Positions 11,841 to 25,080 of a stretch of 64,000 bases of DNA are shown piece after piece; within the stretch, counting starts at the first letter, position 1; the number at the start of each line of letters is the position of its first letter. Origin of the DNA: Sipunculus nudus (lineage: Eukaryota; Annelida; Sipuncula; Golfingiida; Sipunculidae); NCBI GenBank assembly GCA_026874595.1, contig CM049311.1:78566453-78630452 (forward strand), read 5' to 3'. Both the position numbers and the translations under genes were made by a program. Under the pieces are notes generated by a model. It was not told the origin of the DNA. It did not search any database and was given only the letters and a program-made list of their open reading frames with translations.

Positions 11841-12895
11841 ATCAGGGAAATGAACTGAATCACAATAATATATTTTTTATGAAGAAGATTGTTTTCCATT
11901 TCGTGGCCATTCATTGGTATGGGGTCTAGCTGTGTGATCGGGTGCAACTGTAAACCGAACTGGTGGACCATGACAGGGACACATGACAATAATGAGCACA
12001 GGAAATTAAGTTATGTAAACTCCAAAAGATGAACTGCTCAATATATTTAGACAGATCATTAGACTATACTACAATTATATGAAGTCTGAGACATAAAGCA
12101 TTACCCGACTCGGACTCGAGTACACATAGCCATAATAACAGTTATATAAATGGTTATATAAAATTTATATAAAACTATGTCTGTCATGTCACCAAACAGA
12201 GTGTTTGATATATAATTGGTTGGTATGTGACAAGGATACGAAATCATCTATATTTAACTAACCAGAAGCATTGCATGAATAGGCGAAAACTACTACGCTA
12301 ATGAACAGATACAGAATGTCTGTCACTTTACTGTTATATGTAAATCAACTTGCGCCCACACGATTGCTTGAGTCCTAACTTTGTAATCAATACACGGTTT
12401 GAAATTCCTGGTTTCGAGTTCTCCTTTACAGTACTCTATCAATATCTCCGTCACTAGCAGTGAATACGAGTCGTACGAGGGAACGCACTGCAACGGCTAT
12501 CGTTCCTATTGCACCAGTACAGTGATAAACAGCCTGTAATCTTAACATTAAGCCATTCCTATGCTAAAAGGTCAGTTGTTGTGTCGCCTAAAAGTTTGCT
12601 ATCGTCCAGTGACCCCGTCCAGTGGCCAGACAGACTTGTGATCTTGTGTTTAGAAACTTAATATACATACACGGGGTTGTACCAGTATGCTGATTTATTT
12701 TTTTCTTTCATATGGAAGGTGTTGTTAGAAAGTACACAACATATCTAACGTTTGTGTGGTTTATTGTTTGTTTTAAATGACACCGTACCTGTAGGCCATG
12801 AGGGGCTGTAACAAAATAAGAAAAATAATTCCATCCTCGTCGAGCCTCATAGTGCGGTCCTCAATATAAGATGTAAAGGCACTCTAACACACTAT
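11841..12895. other. Intergenic stretch without recognised feature
   Basis: Nothing identifiable beyond AT-rich unique-looking sequence. Confidence 0.6.
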
Positions 12896-13005
12896 ATAAG
12901 GATGTGTTTAAGTTGTCCGGTGTAATTATTGGAAAAGGACATGCACATATATAAGGATGTGTTTAAGTTGTCCGGTGTAATTATTGGATAAGGAATTGCA
13001 CACAG
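12896..13005. repeat. 55-bp tandem duplication
   Basis: ATAAGGATGTGTTTAAGTTG begins at 12896 and again at 12951. The two units differ by only a few bases, implying a recent duplication. Confidence 0.93.
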
Positions 13006-13147
13006 ACACACTAACATGTAACACTTAAAACACCTCTCCTTTCCTAGACCTTTTCTAGACGTGCCTTTCCTTTTTTTTCATTTTGTTATACCTAGACATG
13101 TTACATTGATTGTCAGGCTTCTAAGTACAGTTACTGGTTCTTTCAGA

Positions 13148-13390
13148 TTAAAATGTACATGTTTATTCACCAACTTACAAGAAATTTCGCCGATACATGT
13201 TCTGATTTAAAAAGAGTACTAAAACCTTTATTCAGCTTTTAATAATTTTTTGGCGATAACTTTTGCAATAAAAATGACAGCTCATAACTCCTTGTGTGCG
13301 GGGACCATGCAACTGTAGGAAAAATATTACTTCAAAGATCTGGCGCTAGATGTCAGCATCAATCGGGATGCAACGATGCCTGCAGTCAGA
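13148..13390. repeat. Dispersed repeat segments shared with 19142-19222 and about 10010-10175
   Basis: Positions 13148-13232 (TACATGTTTATTCACCAAC, ending AAAAAGAGTACTAAAACCTT) match 19142-19222 almost base for base. At 19222 that copy runs straight into the composite repeat. The following part (13255-13390) resembles 10010-10175. Probably one worn dispersed element. Confidence 0.7.
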
Positions 13391-13691
13391 CCTGGGGGAC
13401 AGTTCAATTTTTCAGATCCCATTCAAGAACTTTTATGAAACTTCATTTCCAAATAAATTCAATGTACTGGAGAAAAAATATGATTTCCATTTGAATTCAA
13501 ATATTTTGTTGGTTGAATTTGCTCCAAACTAAATGAAATATCATTAATTATGAGTTTCCCATTTCATGTGGTAAGGCATATCAGCCAGATACTTATTTAT
13601 TTTAATGGACAATTATTCCTTCAGATCAGGTAAACTGCCTGAAGACGGATAAGGGTTTATTGCTTGCCGGAAATAGAAGATTCCTGCAGGT

Positions 13692-14285
13692 TTGTTGATC
13701 AGTTGCGTATGTCTGTGTGTTTGTGTTTGTCTTAACTCTACAGGCCACAATTTTGCAGCAATCGCTTTCAAACTTATGAAGTTGTTTGAAAAAAAATCTT
13801 TGAAGCCCATTGTTTTTGGTCAACAAAGATCTAAGAAGAAGTACTTCGAAATACGTCAAAATATCATTTTCCTCAGAACTTTGTCAATATTTGTCCTATC
13901 TTTACAAACTATACCCCATTTTCTTCTTCTTCGTCTTCTTCATGACATGGTCTAGTCATCTGGCCTGGTCTGCACTTTGTGTCACTTTGTCATTATGTCT
14001 GTCCGTTTGTCAGTTGTCCTCAATTTTAAACTGTATATTTTTTAAAAGGTCAAAGTTCATGGTCAAGCTCATCAAAATACGTCAAAATCTTATTTTTCTC
14101 ATAAATTTGTCAAAAATGGTTCTATCTTCACAAACTATGGCTAATAATCGCCGTCTTTGTCTTCCTTATGAAATGATCAAGTTACCCTTTTTTCCCATTC
14201 TGTACTTTTCAGTATGTCTGTCTGTTTGTCAGTTGTCCTCAATTTTCCTGCTTGCTGGTTATTTTGTCCGATATATAGCATTCTA
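13692..14285. repeat. Imperfect tandem repeat, about 226-bp period
   Basis: ATACGTCAAAAT at 13851 and 14077, TATGTCTGTC(C/T)GTTTGTCAG at about 13996 and 14216, and matching (A/T)CACAAACTAT blocks show degenerate units. A 158-codon open frame on the plus strand (13810-14286) lies across them, but its composition is low-complexity and matches no family, so I leave it out as a gene. Confidence 0.75.
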
Positions 14286-14289
14286 GAGG

Positions 14290-15640
14290 CTACAGTCGTG
14301 CAGAAAATTACAGCCACATAAACTGTCAGTGTTTTGTCACACTGCCCTGACCGACCTTGGTATTACTGCTTTTCTGAATTCCGGCAAGCGCCCACCTCTG
14401 GGTCGTCTAGTTGGGATTTCAAATGACTAGCTATTATTACCTAGTGCAATTAATATGTATGCAAGTGTTCCTTTTGGGTTATACAAACGTTCAAAATTCT
14501 CATTATAATTTTGTGTGATCACTGTTATATCCTTTAACAATAGGAAGGTCAACAAACTTTGGGCTTGAATGAGCACTCATGTATCATATAATTTTACTGA
14601 TTTTAGTCATCAAAGACCAGCGGTCTAAAGGATGAACATTGCTATCTCATGGCTGTAGCTTGTCCTGTCCAGTGAAGTGCCCTAGGTAATCAAAACAACT
14701 GGACACTACATAGATACCAGCATGTCCAAGCACACCAGGCCAGCAAAGCAGCTCCAGGCACACAGAATGCTATAACAAAAAGATATATCTTAAAAGGTCA
14801 CTGGACCGGAACAAGTCAGTTCAGTAATATTATCTGCTCACATGCTCTATGTCCCTGCGGAAATTAGAAGTAACAGAAAGCAACACATATTACTCTTATC
14901 CTTTTCTATCTATTTTCATTACTATAACAGCACAATGCATATCCAATGTATAACTTTGAAAAGCTGAACATTTCTTTATTATATGTCATGTAATTATATT
15001 AATATCAACCCAACTCTGGTGTGCTGACATTGCTGATACAAACAATTCAGGAACTGCATCATGCTTTCATTGTCACCAATGAGATACATTTGTGTTTTAC
15101 TTTAACTCAAAACTGGATGGCTGATTTGCAAATTGACCCTACGCAACTTTCAATGAGCGACACATAAATATTAAAGTTGGAAACTTTGATCATCAATTCA
15201 GTTCAATTAAATGGAGTCTTTAAACTTCAAAAAGACTACAGACGTTTTTATCGCCTATTTATCATCTTTTCTTCTTCTTAAATAATAGTTTAAAACATTA
15301 GGGTAATTTGATAAATGATTTTAATCCAGTGGCTCATACCAGCTTCTATAAAAAGAGATATCGATGATTAAAGCACGCTTTTGAGAATACATGTTTCAAG
15401 GCATAAAAGCAAAATGTATAAGTTATTCCCCGACAATGTGCGAGGAATATCCCTCTTTAAATAGTGCTGACTGAAATACTGCTCTGGTAAGGCAAAAAAG
15501 CGGTTTCGATAGAGTATATTGTGTTGTATACGGTGGATGAGTAATATAACATGCATCAATATGATCTGATCCTGTGCCTTTACTCCTGTATCAGTATTAA
15601 TTGAGTTACATATATAAAACGAGATTTTTAGCGAACCTGT
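14290..15640. other. Intergenic stretch without recognised gene
   Basis: AT-rich; no domain. The 125-codon minus-strand frame at 15368-15745 runs into the TCG-rich start of the composite repeat and has no recognisable content. Confidence 0.6.
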
Positions 15641-15650
15641 GAGCTTATGC

Positions 15651-15692
15651 GATGGTACGGCGTCGTTCGTCGTGCGTCGTGTGTCGTGCGAT
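15651..15692. repeat. (TCGTGCG)n-like GC-rich run at start of D1
   Basis: Alternating CGTCGT/CGTGCG words directly after GCTTATGCGATGG; counterpart at 19236-19285 in D2. Confidence 0.85.
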
Positions 15693-16845
15693 GTCTGTAC
15701 GTTAACCATAGCTATCTCGAAAACGGCAGGAGCTAGCATCACCAATTTTTTTGCAAATAATCAGTTATCCAAAAAACTATATCGGATTTTGTTTATTTTT
15801 TTCTAACTGCATTTTCTTAGATTTTATAGGGAAAAAGCTAAAAATCTTCTTCTCCGAAACTGTCTAGCCAAGTTGTCCAATATTTTACAGAAATGATCCC
15901 TTGAACAATCTTTCTCAAGTTTGTTCGAATGGTTTCAGTTCGGAGATTTTTGGCCGAGTTACAGGAGGTTGAAGTTTGTTTACTGTGCAAAAAAGCATAT
16001 TAAAATTTATATCTCAAAAACCGCTGAAGCTATCATCACCAAATTTTATGCCAATATTGGTCACATAGGTCGAATCTGAAATCGAGGTATAGGTGGCGCC
16101 ACCTGCATCGGCCTTTTTTGTACAGGGTCATCAGTGCCTGAATCTCACTGAGAGCTACAAAAAAAAACTTCCTCTCTGAAACCATATGGCCAAAATGTTT
16201 AATATCGCACAGAAATGATCCTAGGGTAGTGCTTTCAGAAATTTGTTCAAATGGTCTCTTTTCAGTGACTTTTGGCTAAGTTATGGGAAGCTGAATTTTG
16301 TCATATGCCATAACTGCCCATTTTAGCTCAGTGGCTACAAAAATCTTCTTCTCAAAAACGACTGGGCCAAATTCTTAAATCTCACACATTAATGACCCTC
16401 AGATGTTGATAATTCAAGTTTGTTCAAATGGTTTTGGTTCAGTGCTTTTTGGCTGATTTACGGGAAGCTGAACTTAGCCAATTTGCTGGATCTTCCTATA
16501 TGTGATATAATCCTGCGAAACGTTTTTTCAACTGATGCAAACTGAAGCCAGTTTGTAAAATATTTTACAAGAATAATCCCTACAATAATTCTTAGAATAA
16601 TTGTCATTAATTGTTCCACATGAATGATTTTTAGCTGAATTATGGAGATTGAATTGAGTCATTTTACAATATATTTTAGCTGTGTGATGCTGTTACATCA
16701 AGCCTGGCACCAGTTTATCAGCATCAATTACATCATGCCACTCGACATTTAGATTTCACCTTATCTTTGGTTAATATTGACAAGAAAGTTTTTTAAAAGC
16801 TTTTAAAAAATTTAGATTTATGATTTAAGTTATTCATCATACCAG

Positions 16846-17480
16846 ACAATGTTACAATCATCCTGGACAACTTTCTTGATTTTATGACAGGTGGTGCCAC
16901 CTACATTCACGTTTAAGCTGCAGACATCCAAGCTCATATCTTGGGAACCATTTGACCAGTTGGGCCAAAATTTTGCATGTGTATAGATCTCCCATAGTTC
17001 TTTATCATACGCAAAACTGGTGGTGCAACCTGCAACCATTTTTGCACAGGGTCCATCTGTTCATCTGCCTTGGGATAAAATCACTCATATCTCGGCAGTG
17101 GTTTGACATATCTGCCTAAAATTTTGCAGGTTTATACATCTTAGACAGCTTTCTCGATTTTTATAACAGGTGGCACTACCTACGTTCACGTTTACTCTGC
17201 AGACATCCGAGCTCATATCTCGGGAACCGTTTGACCGATTGGGCCAAACTTTTGCATTTGTATAGCTCTCACATAGCTCTTTATCATAGGCAAAACTGGT
17301 GGCGCCACCTGCAACCACTTATGCACAGCGTTCATCTGTTCATCTGCCTTGGGATAAAATCACTCATATCTCAGCAGTGGTTTGACTTATCCACCTGAAA
17401 TTTTGCAGGTTTATACATCCTGGACAATTTTCTCGATTTTATGACAGATGGCACCACCTACATTCACGTTTACGCTGCAG
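16846..17480. repeat. 278-bp satellite, short array in D1
   Basis: About 2.3 units; GCAAAACTGG anchors lie at 17011 and 17290 (279 bp apart). The left junction joins head sequence (acaatcat) to a unit phase that in D2 occurs at 21909, so D1 has lost the first part of the array. Confidence 0.92.
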
Positions 17481-18533
17481 ACATCCATGCTAATAATCAA
17501 CACACCTCACACTATTTTCTCTTGCCACTTAATCCATGCTTCACTTCACCTGTCCCACTCTGATTTCTGCGGATACACATAGTCGCTTGTCGACTATCCA
17601 TATTCTAGTTTTAAAATGTCCTAGTCTGAAACTTGCAGGTCCGAAACGTCCATTTTGCTGAAATCATAATAACTTAGGTAGATATGCAGGACTTATGAGG
17701 ATCAATATTAAATTTTAAAAATAAACCTCCATTCATACTCCCAAACTTTGCACAGGTTCGCATTAGGCCTGTAGGCCTTGTTTAATTAAAAATTTATCAG
17801 ATGTGTAACAGTAAAACTCAAAAGAAGGTCAAAGCTTGTGACCTGTCTAATATTTTGGTGTGGTCACCAAGCTATCCTGGTTTGGACTAATTAGTTTCAC
17901 ATAAAAGGGCCAAGAATAGCTCGGAAGACTAATGGCTGATACAGATGTCAATTAAATTTTGCTTGCTTTTCCGACCAATTGGCCATTGGAGAAAAAAATT
18001 GGCCATTGAGAATAAGACAAGAGATATAACCAAATTTACATTTTTAGATGATGGTAAGAATAACCAATGCGACATTAAAGCAAGCAATCTATATTTTAAC
18101 CGTTTACAAACCACCATAGTGTGTTATTATATCGGATATATATTTACCTATAACGCAACTGGATTTCATCGAACATATGACTACACTTGATGGTTAGTTC
18201 TGATTAAACACATGGAACGAACATATACATCAACTTTGTTAATTCAGATAGTGAAAAAAATCCAAGCGTACTGCTAAACATGAGTGCCGGTATGCAAAAG
18301 CATGTAAGCCAGCGTGCTACTGTTGAATTTAGCAAAGGAAGCCGGGTTTCACCACAAGGGCTGCTGACACGGGTCAATAATGTAAAAAGACAGTGTGGGC
18401 AGGGTTACGCATTGTGCATCCAACCCCAAGTTTGAAATGCGTGATACCTACTTTTTTTTAATCTGATTACATTCATGGTCCTGTGCCTGTCGCCTAGTTG
18501 TGAAACCCAGAAAACCATGCTAATGTAACCAGT

Positions 18534-18687
18534 GGGTAAGCGAAAGGAGAATTCAACGTTTATTCACTAAGAAATTAGCCGTCGCTGGTGGAATAGTAAG
18601 TTTGATGAATGGGTAAGCGAAAGGAGAATTCAACGTTTATTCACTAAGAAGTTAGCCGTCGCTGGTGGAATGGTAAGTTTGATGATA
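18534..18687. repeat. 77-bp tandem duplication in D1 tail
   Basis: GGGTAAGCGAAAGGAGAATT starts at 18534 and 18611. The same two-copy arrangement occurs in D2 at 26140 and 26217, so it predates the D1/D2 duplication. Confidence 0.93.
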
Positions 18688-19027
18688 TTGAGAGTCTTTG
18701 GACAGATTATTTTTTGCAGTTTAAAGAGACCCAGTTCCTTTATCTGTCCCTTAAGCTGGCCCTTTATTGTTTTTTTTTTACTAAATGTCGTAACTTTATA
18801 TGAATCACACATAGACTCATTAGTCTTATGCGACCTGTTTAATTGTGATCAAACCAAGCAAACCATGTTATAGCAAGCAGTTGTTTAATGCAAGGAGTTA
18901 AACATTGATTACATCATTTCAGTGTAAAATTATGTTGTTTTTAGTAAGTACCGCTTGCGAGCAGAAAAGTCAGGCCAGAAAAAAAACAGGTAAAACAATT
19001 TCCATGTACGCTTTTCTGGGCGCTTGC

Positions 19028-19221
19028 ATTCAGCGGGATGAATAAAAAGTCGATTAGTGTTCGACTTTACTGTCTCTCCTCCCCTTGTGACGTCATCAGT
19101 GCATGGGAAGTAATTATCAGCGCTAAAAGTACTTAAATACAGTTAAAAAGTACATGTATATTCACCACCTTACAAGAAATTTCACCGATACATGTTCTGA
19201 TTTTAAAAAGAGTACTTAAAC
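19028..19221. other. Spacer between composite repeats D1 and D2
   Basis: About 195 bp. Its right part (19142-19221) is the dispersed repeat also found at 13148-13232. It is the only sequence separating the two composite copies, making them a direct tandem pair. Confidence 0.8.
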
Positions 19222-21195
19222 CTTATGCGATGGTGAGGCGTCGTGCGTCGTGCGTCGTGTGTCGTGCGTCGTGCGTCGTCTGTACGTTAACCATAGCTAT
19301 CTCAAATACGGCAGGAGCTAGCATCACCAATTTTTTTTTTAAATAATCAGTTATCCAAAAAACTATATCGGATTTTGTTTATTTTTTTCTAACTGCATTT
19401 TCTTAGATTTTATAGGGAAAAAGCTAAAAATCTTCTTCTCCGAAACTGTCTAGCCAAGTTGTCCAATATTTTACAGAAATGATCCCTTGAACAATCTTTC
19501 TCAAGTTTGTTCGAATGGTTTCAGTTCGGAGATTTTTGGCCGAGTTGCAGGAGGTTGAACTTTGTTAACTGTGCAAAAAAGCATATTAAAATTTGTATCT
19601 CAAAAACCGCTGAAGCTATCATCACCAAATTTTATGCCAATGTTGGTCACATAGGTCATATCTGAAATTGAGGTATTGGTGGCGCAACCTGCATCGGCCT
19701 TTTTTGTACAGGGTCATCAGTGCCTGTATCACACTGAGGGCTACAAAAACTTCCTCTCTGAAACCATATGGCCGAAATGTTTAATATCGCACAGAAATGA
19801 TCCTAGGGTAGTGCTTTCTGAAATTTGTTCAAATGGTCTCTTTTCAGTGACTTTTGGCTAAGTTATGGGAAGCTGAATTTAGTCATATGCCATAACTGCC
19901 CATTTTAGCTCAGTGGCTACAAAAATCTTCTTCTCAAAAACGACTGGGCCAAATTCTTAAATCTCACACAGTAATAACCCTCAGATGTTGATAATTCAAG
20001 TTTGTTCAAATGGTTTTGGTTCAGTGCTTTTTGGCTGATTTAGGGGAAGCTGAACTTAGCCAATTTGCTGTATCTTCCTATATGAGATATAATCCTGCGA
20101 AACGTTTTTCAACTGATGCAACTGAAGCCAGTTTGTTAAATATTTTACAAGAATAATCCCTACAATTATTCTTAGAATAATTGTCATTAATGGTTCCACA
20201 TGAATGATTTTTGGCTGAATTATGGAGATTGAATTGAGTCATTTTACCATATATGTTAGCTGTGTGATGCTGTTAAATCAAGCCTGGCACCAGTTTATCA
20301 GCTTTAATTACATCATGCCACTCGACATTTAGATTTCACCTTATCTTTGGTTAATATTGACAAGAAAGTTTTTTAAAAGCTTTTAAAAAATTTAGATTTA
20401 TGATTTAAGTTATTCATCATACCAGACAATGTTACAATCATGGATATTCAGCTCTCTATGGCTATATAAAGACAACTGTACGTGAATTATAAATTTTTGG
20501 TAATCCTACTCAACTTAAATCAAGAATTTGCCATCAATGAGATATATCTGTATTTTAATTTTGCATTTAGTATGCATCCGTAATAATTTTACATATATTC
20601 CTGATTTTTTTTTTATAAAAAAAAGTCAGCTGAAAAGCATTCTGTATTGGAAAAAGTTATTTCAAGGAGGGACCACTTTTGTGTACAGATGGCAGCACTT
20701 GGTTTACCATTGGCAGATTGCCAGTGCCTTGATATTGGCCATTAGCCAAGATGATGTCAGCTCTACAAATAGTTTTGGCACAGTGCCAGGATTGGAAGAA
20801 GTGCAGCCAGGTATAGGTCAAGAGTTCACTCAGTGCAGTAACTGCATTCTATTTATAGCTTTGGCAGACTGCTCACTGCATCATATTTGGCATCAAAGTT
20901 CAGCCTGAATCTATTTATAGCTTTGGCAGACTGCCAGCTGTGTCAGATTATGCAACAGGTCAAGGGTTCACTCAGTGCAGCCAGGTACAGGTCAAAAGTT
21001 CACTCAGTCTAGCCAGGTGCAGGTCAAGAGTTCACTCAGTGCAGTAGCTTGACGCAACAGTTTGTCACAGGTCACTCGGGGGCAACTGCCTTACTCACCT
21101 GAGCCTTGTCAGCCCAATGCATCAAACTCTGGGGAAGTTTGATGTATTGGACTGATATTTTGACCTGTCTATGCGTCTTTGATGGTATTCTCATT

Positions 21196-24100
21196 TACAA
21201 GACAGGTGGTGTCACCTACATTGACTTTTGCAGTGTGTGCACCTGCTTATTTCTACAGAGGAATATGATACATCAGCCTAAATTTAGGCATGTTTATACA
21301 TATTGGGTAGCTTTATAGGGTACAAGACTGGTGGCGCCACCTACAATAATTTTTGCACAGTGTATGTCCTTGCTTTTTTCACAGGAGGTGTTTGACATAT
21401 CAGTCTGACATTGGGCATATGTATATATCTCTTCGTTGTTTATAAGACTGGTGGTGCCAGCTACAATCATTGTATCCGCCAAAACAGAGTTTTGCGGATA
21501 CTATGTTTTCAGTCGAACGCCGACGCTGCCGCCATGGCCCGAAGGGTTTCCGGAGAACTCCTCCATAACCACAGGGCAGAATTTTTTAAAATTCACAATT
21601 ATGATCGGTCACATGTGAACTGTGGCGCCATCATTTTTGGTTGACCTCTGACCTTTCTTCTCTGCCCAGCATCCATTTGTGGGTCTGTTTCCACACATAA
21701 CCCGCATATCTCGGGAACCGTTTGACCAATAAGGCTAAAGATTCTGCACAAATGTAGCCCTTGGAAAGCTTTATAACATACACTAAAAAATGGTGGCGCC
21801 ACCTGCAACCATTTTTGCACAGCGTCCATCTGTTCATCTGCCTTGGAATAAAAACATTCATATCTCTGCATTGGTTGGACTTATCCACCTGAAATTTTGC
21901 ATGTGTATACATCCTGGACAACTTTCTATATTTTATGACAGGTGGCGCCACCTACATTCACGTTTAAGCTGCAGACATCCAAGCTCATATCTTGGGAACC
22001 ATTTGACCAGTTGGGCCAAAATTTTGCATGTGTATAGATCTCCCATAGTTCTTTATCATACGCAAAACTGGTGGTGCAACCTGCAACCATTTTTGCACAG
22101 CGTCCATCTGTTCATCTGCCTTGGGATAAAATCACTCATATCTCGGCAGTGGTTTGACATATCTGCCTAAAATTTTGCAGGTTTATACATCTTGGACAGC
22201 TTTCTAGGTTTTTATGACAGGTGGCACTACCTACATTCACTTTTACTCTGCAGACATCCAAGCTCATATCTCGGGAACCGTTTGACCGATTAGGCCAAAC
22301 TTTTGCATTTGTATAGATCTCACATAGCTCTTTATCATAGGCAAAACTGGTGGCGCCACCTGCGACCATGTATGCACAGCGTCCATATGTTTATCTGCCT
22401 TGGGATAAAATCACTCATATCTCGGCAGTGGTTTGACTTATCCATCTGAAAATTTGCAGGTTTATACATCCTGGACAGCTCTCTTGATTTTATGTCAGGT
22501 GGCACCACCTACATTAGGTTTACTCTGCAGACATCCAAGCTCATAACTCGGGAACAGTATGACCGATTTGGGCAAACGTTTGCTTGTTTATAGATCTCAC
22601 ATAGCTCTTCATCATAGGCAAAACTGGTGGCGCCACCTGCAACCACTTATGCACAGTGTCCATCTGTTTATCTGCCTTTGGATAAAATCACTCATATCTC
22701 AGAAGTGGTTTGACTTATCCACCTGAAATTTTGCAAGTTTATATATCCTGGACAGCTTTCTTGATTTTATGACAGGTGGCACCACCTACATTTACGTTTA
22801 CTCTGCAGACATCAAAACTCATATCTCGGGAACTGTTAGACCGATTGGGCCAAAAGTTTGCTTTTGTATAGATCTCACATAACTCTTTTTCATAGGCAAA
22901 ACTGTGGCGCCACCTGGATAAAATCACTCATATCTCGGCAGTGGTTTGACATATCTGCCTAAACTTTTGCAGGTTTATACATCTTGGACAGCTTTCTCGG
23001 TTTTTATGACAGGTGGCACTACCTACATTCACTTTTTCTCTGCAGACATCCAAGCTCATATCTCGGGAACCGTTTGACCGATTGGGCCAAACTTTTGCAT
23101 TTGTATAGATCTCACATAGCTCTTTATCATAGACAAAACTTGTGGCGCCACCTGCAACCATGTATGCACAGCGTCCATATGTTTATCTGCCTTGGGATAA
23201 AACACTCATATCTCGGCAGTGGTTTGACTTATCCACCTGAAAATTTGCAGGTTTATACATCCTGGACAGCTCTCTTGATTTTATGTCAGGTGGCACCACC
23301 TACATTAGGTTTACTCTGCAGACATCCAAGCTCATATCTCGGGAACAGTATGACCGATTTGGGCAAACGTTTGCTTGTGTATAGATCTCACATAGCTCTT
23401 CATCATAGGCAAAACTGGTGGCGCCACCTGCAACCACTTATGCACAGTGTCCATCTGTTCATCTGCCTTTGTATAAAATCACTCATATCTCAGAAGTGGT
23501 TTGACTTATCCACCTGAAATTTTTCAGGTTTATACATCCTGGACAACTTTCTCGATTTTATGACAGGTGGCACCACCTACATTTACGTTTACTCTGCAGA
23601 CATCAAAGCTCATATCTCGGGAACTGTTAGACCGATTGGGCCAAAAGTTTGCTTTTGTATAGATCTCACATAACTCTTTTTCATAGGCAAAACTGTGGCG
23701 CCACCTGGATAAAATCACTCATATCTCGGCAGTGGTTTGACATATCTGCCTAAAATTTTGCAGGTTTTTACATCTTGGACAGCTTTCTCGGTTTTTATGA
23801 CAGGTGGCACTACCTACATTCACTTTTACTCTGCAGACATCCAAGCTCATATCTCGGGAACCGTTTGACCGATTTGGGCAAACTTTTGCTTGTGTATAGA
23901 TCTCACATGGCTCTTCATCATAGGCAAAACTGGTGGCGCCACCTGCAACCACTTATGCACAGTGTCCATCTGTTCATCTGCCTTTGGATAAAATCACTCA
24001 TATCTCAGAAATGGTTTGACTTATCCACCTGAAATTTTGCAGGTTTATACATCCTGGAGAGCTTTCTTGATTTCATGACAGGTGGCACCACCTACATTTA

Positions 24101-25080
24101 CGTTTACTCTGCAGACATCAAAGCTCATATCTCGGGAACTGTTAGACCGATTGGGCCAAAAGTTTTCTTTTGTATAGATCTCACATAAATCTTTTTCATA
24201 GGCAAAACTGTGGCGCCACCTGGATAAAATCACTCATATCTCGGCAGTGGTTTGACATATCTGCCTAAAATTTTGCAGGTTTATACATCTTGGACAGCTT
24301 TCTCGGTTTTTATGACAGTTGGCACTACCTACATTCACTTTTACTCTGCAGACATCCAAGCTCATATCTCAGGAACCGTTTGACCGATTGGGCCAAACTT
24401 TTGAATTTGTATAGATCTCACATAGCTCTTTATCATAGGCAAAACTGGTGGCGCCACCTGCAACCATGTATGCACAGCGTCCAAATGTTTATCTGCCTTT
24501 GGATAAAATCACTCATATCTCAGAAGTGGTTTGACTTATCTGCCTAAGATTTGCAGGTTTATACATCCTGGACAGCTCTCTTGATTTTATGTCAGGTGGC
24601 ACCACCTACATTAGGTTTACTCTGCAGACATCCAAGCTCATATCTTGGGAACAGTATGACCGATTTAGGGAAAAGTTTGCTTGTGTATAGATCGCACATA
24701 GCTCTTCATCATAGGCAAAACTGGTGGCGCCACCTGCAACCACTTATGCACAGTGTCCATCTGTCAGCCTTTGGATAAAATCACTCATATCTCAGAAGTG
24801 GTTTGACTTATCCACCTGAAATTTTGCAGGTTAAAACATCCTGGACAGCTTTCTCGATTTTTTTTTAGATCTCACATAACCCTTTTTCATAGGCAAAACT
24901 TTGGCGCCACCTGCAACCACTTATGCACAGCGTCCATCTGTTCATCTGCCTTGGGATAAAATCACTCATATCTCAGCAGTGGTTTGACTTATCCACCTGA
25001 AATTTTGCAGGTTTATACATCCTGGACAATTTTCTCGATATTATGACAGGTGGCACCACCTACATTCACGTTAACGCTGC
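21196..25080. repeat. 278-bp dimeric satellite array with GGTGGCGCCACC core
   Basis: GCAAAACTG anchors fall at 22062, 22341, 22618, 22896, 23133, 23409, 23687, 23924, 24202, 24439 and 24715, that is spacings of 276-279 with recurrent 237-bp units that lack one 41-bp segment after CGCCACCTGG. Each unit is itself two related halves of about 140 bp: each starts GGTGGC-CC-ACCT(G/A)CA, contains CTCATATCTCGG and GTTTGAC, and ends near a TATA(C/G)ATC stretch. Most units hold the 12-bp palindrome GGTGGCGCCACC. The first units (21196-21480) are the most diverged. Small open frames recur in each unit on the minus strand, but unit lengths are not multiples of three and no long frame forms. Confidence 0.93.
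21471..21500. other. Hairpin in D2 array flank
   Basis: GTATCCGCCAAAAC and GTTTTGCGGATAC form 13 base pairs with one bulge around a 3-4 base loop. The GCGGATAC word also occurs in both tails (17569, 25173). Confidence 0.75.

Larger units (their letters stand above)
15644..19027. repeat. Composite satellite-bearing repeat, copy D1 (short form)
   Basis: Three parts. Head (15644-16845): starts CTTATGCGATGGT plus a TCGTGCG-rich run, then degenerate units of about 180 bp marked by TTGTTCAAATGG and TTTTGGCTGA near 15922, 16243, 16420 and 16610. Core (16846-17480): about two units of the 278-bp satellite. Tail (17481-19027): about 1.5 kb of sequence shared with D2, including a 77-bp duplication at 18534-18687. 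Apart from the core, it is nearly identical to D2 (19222-26624). D1 lacks the D2 segment 20441-21908. No transposase or polymerase frame is visible. Its fixed ends and internal array recall satellite-carrying non-autonomous mobile elements of bivalves, but I see no diagnostic ends. Confidence 0.88.

Noticed and set aside
13810-14286. 158-codon plus-strand frame
   Set aside because: Lies across an imperfect tandem repeat, has biased low-complexity composition and matches no family.
22136-24233. Recurring 62-77 codon minus-strand frames (MVAGGATSFAYDKEL type) in each satellite unit
   Set aside because: They repeat only because the DNA repeats. Unit lengths are not multiples of three, neighbouring units break the frame, and no family is recognisable.
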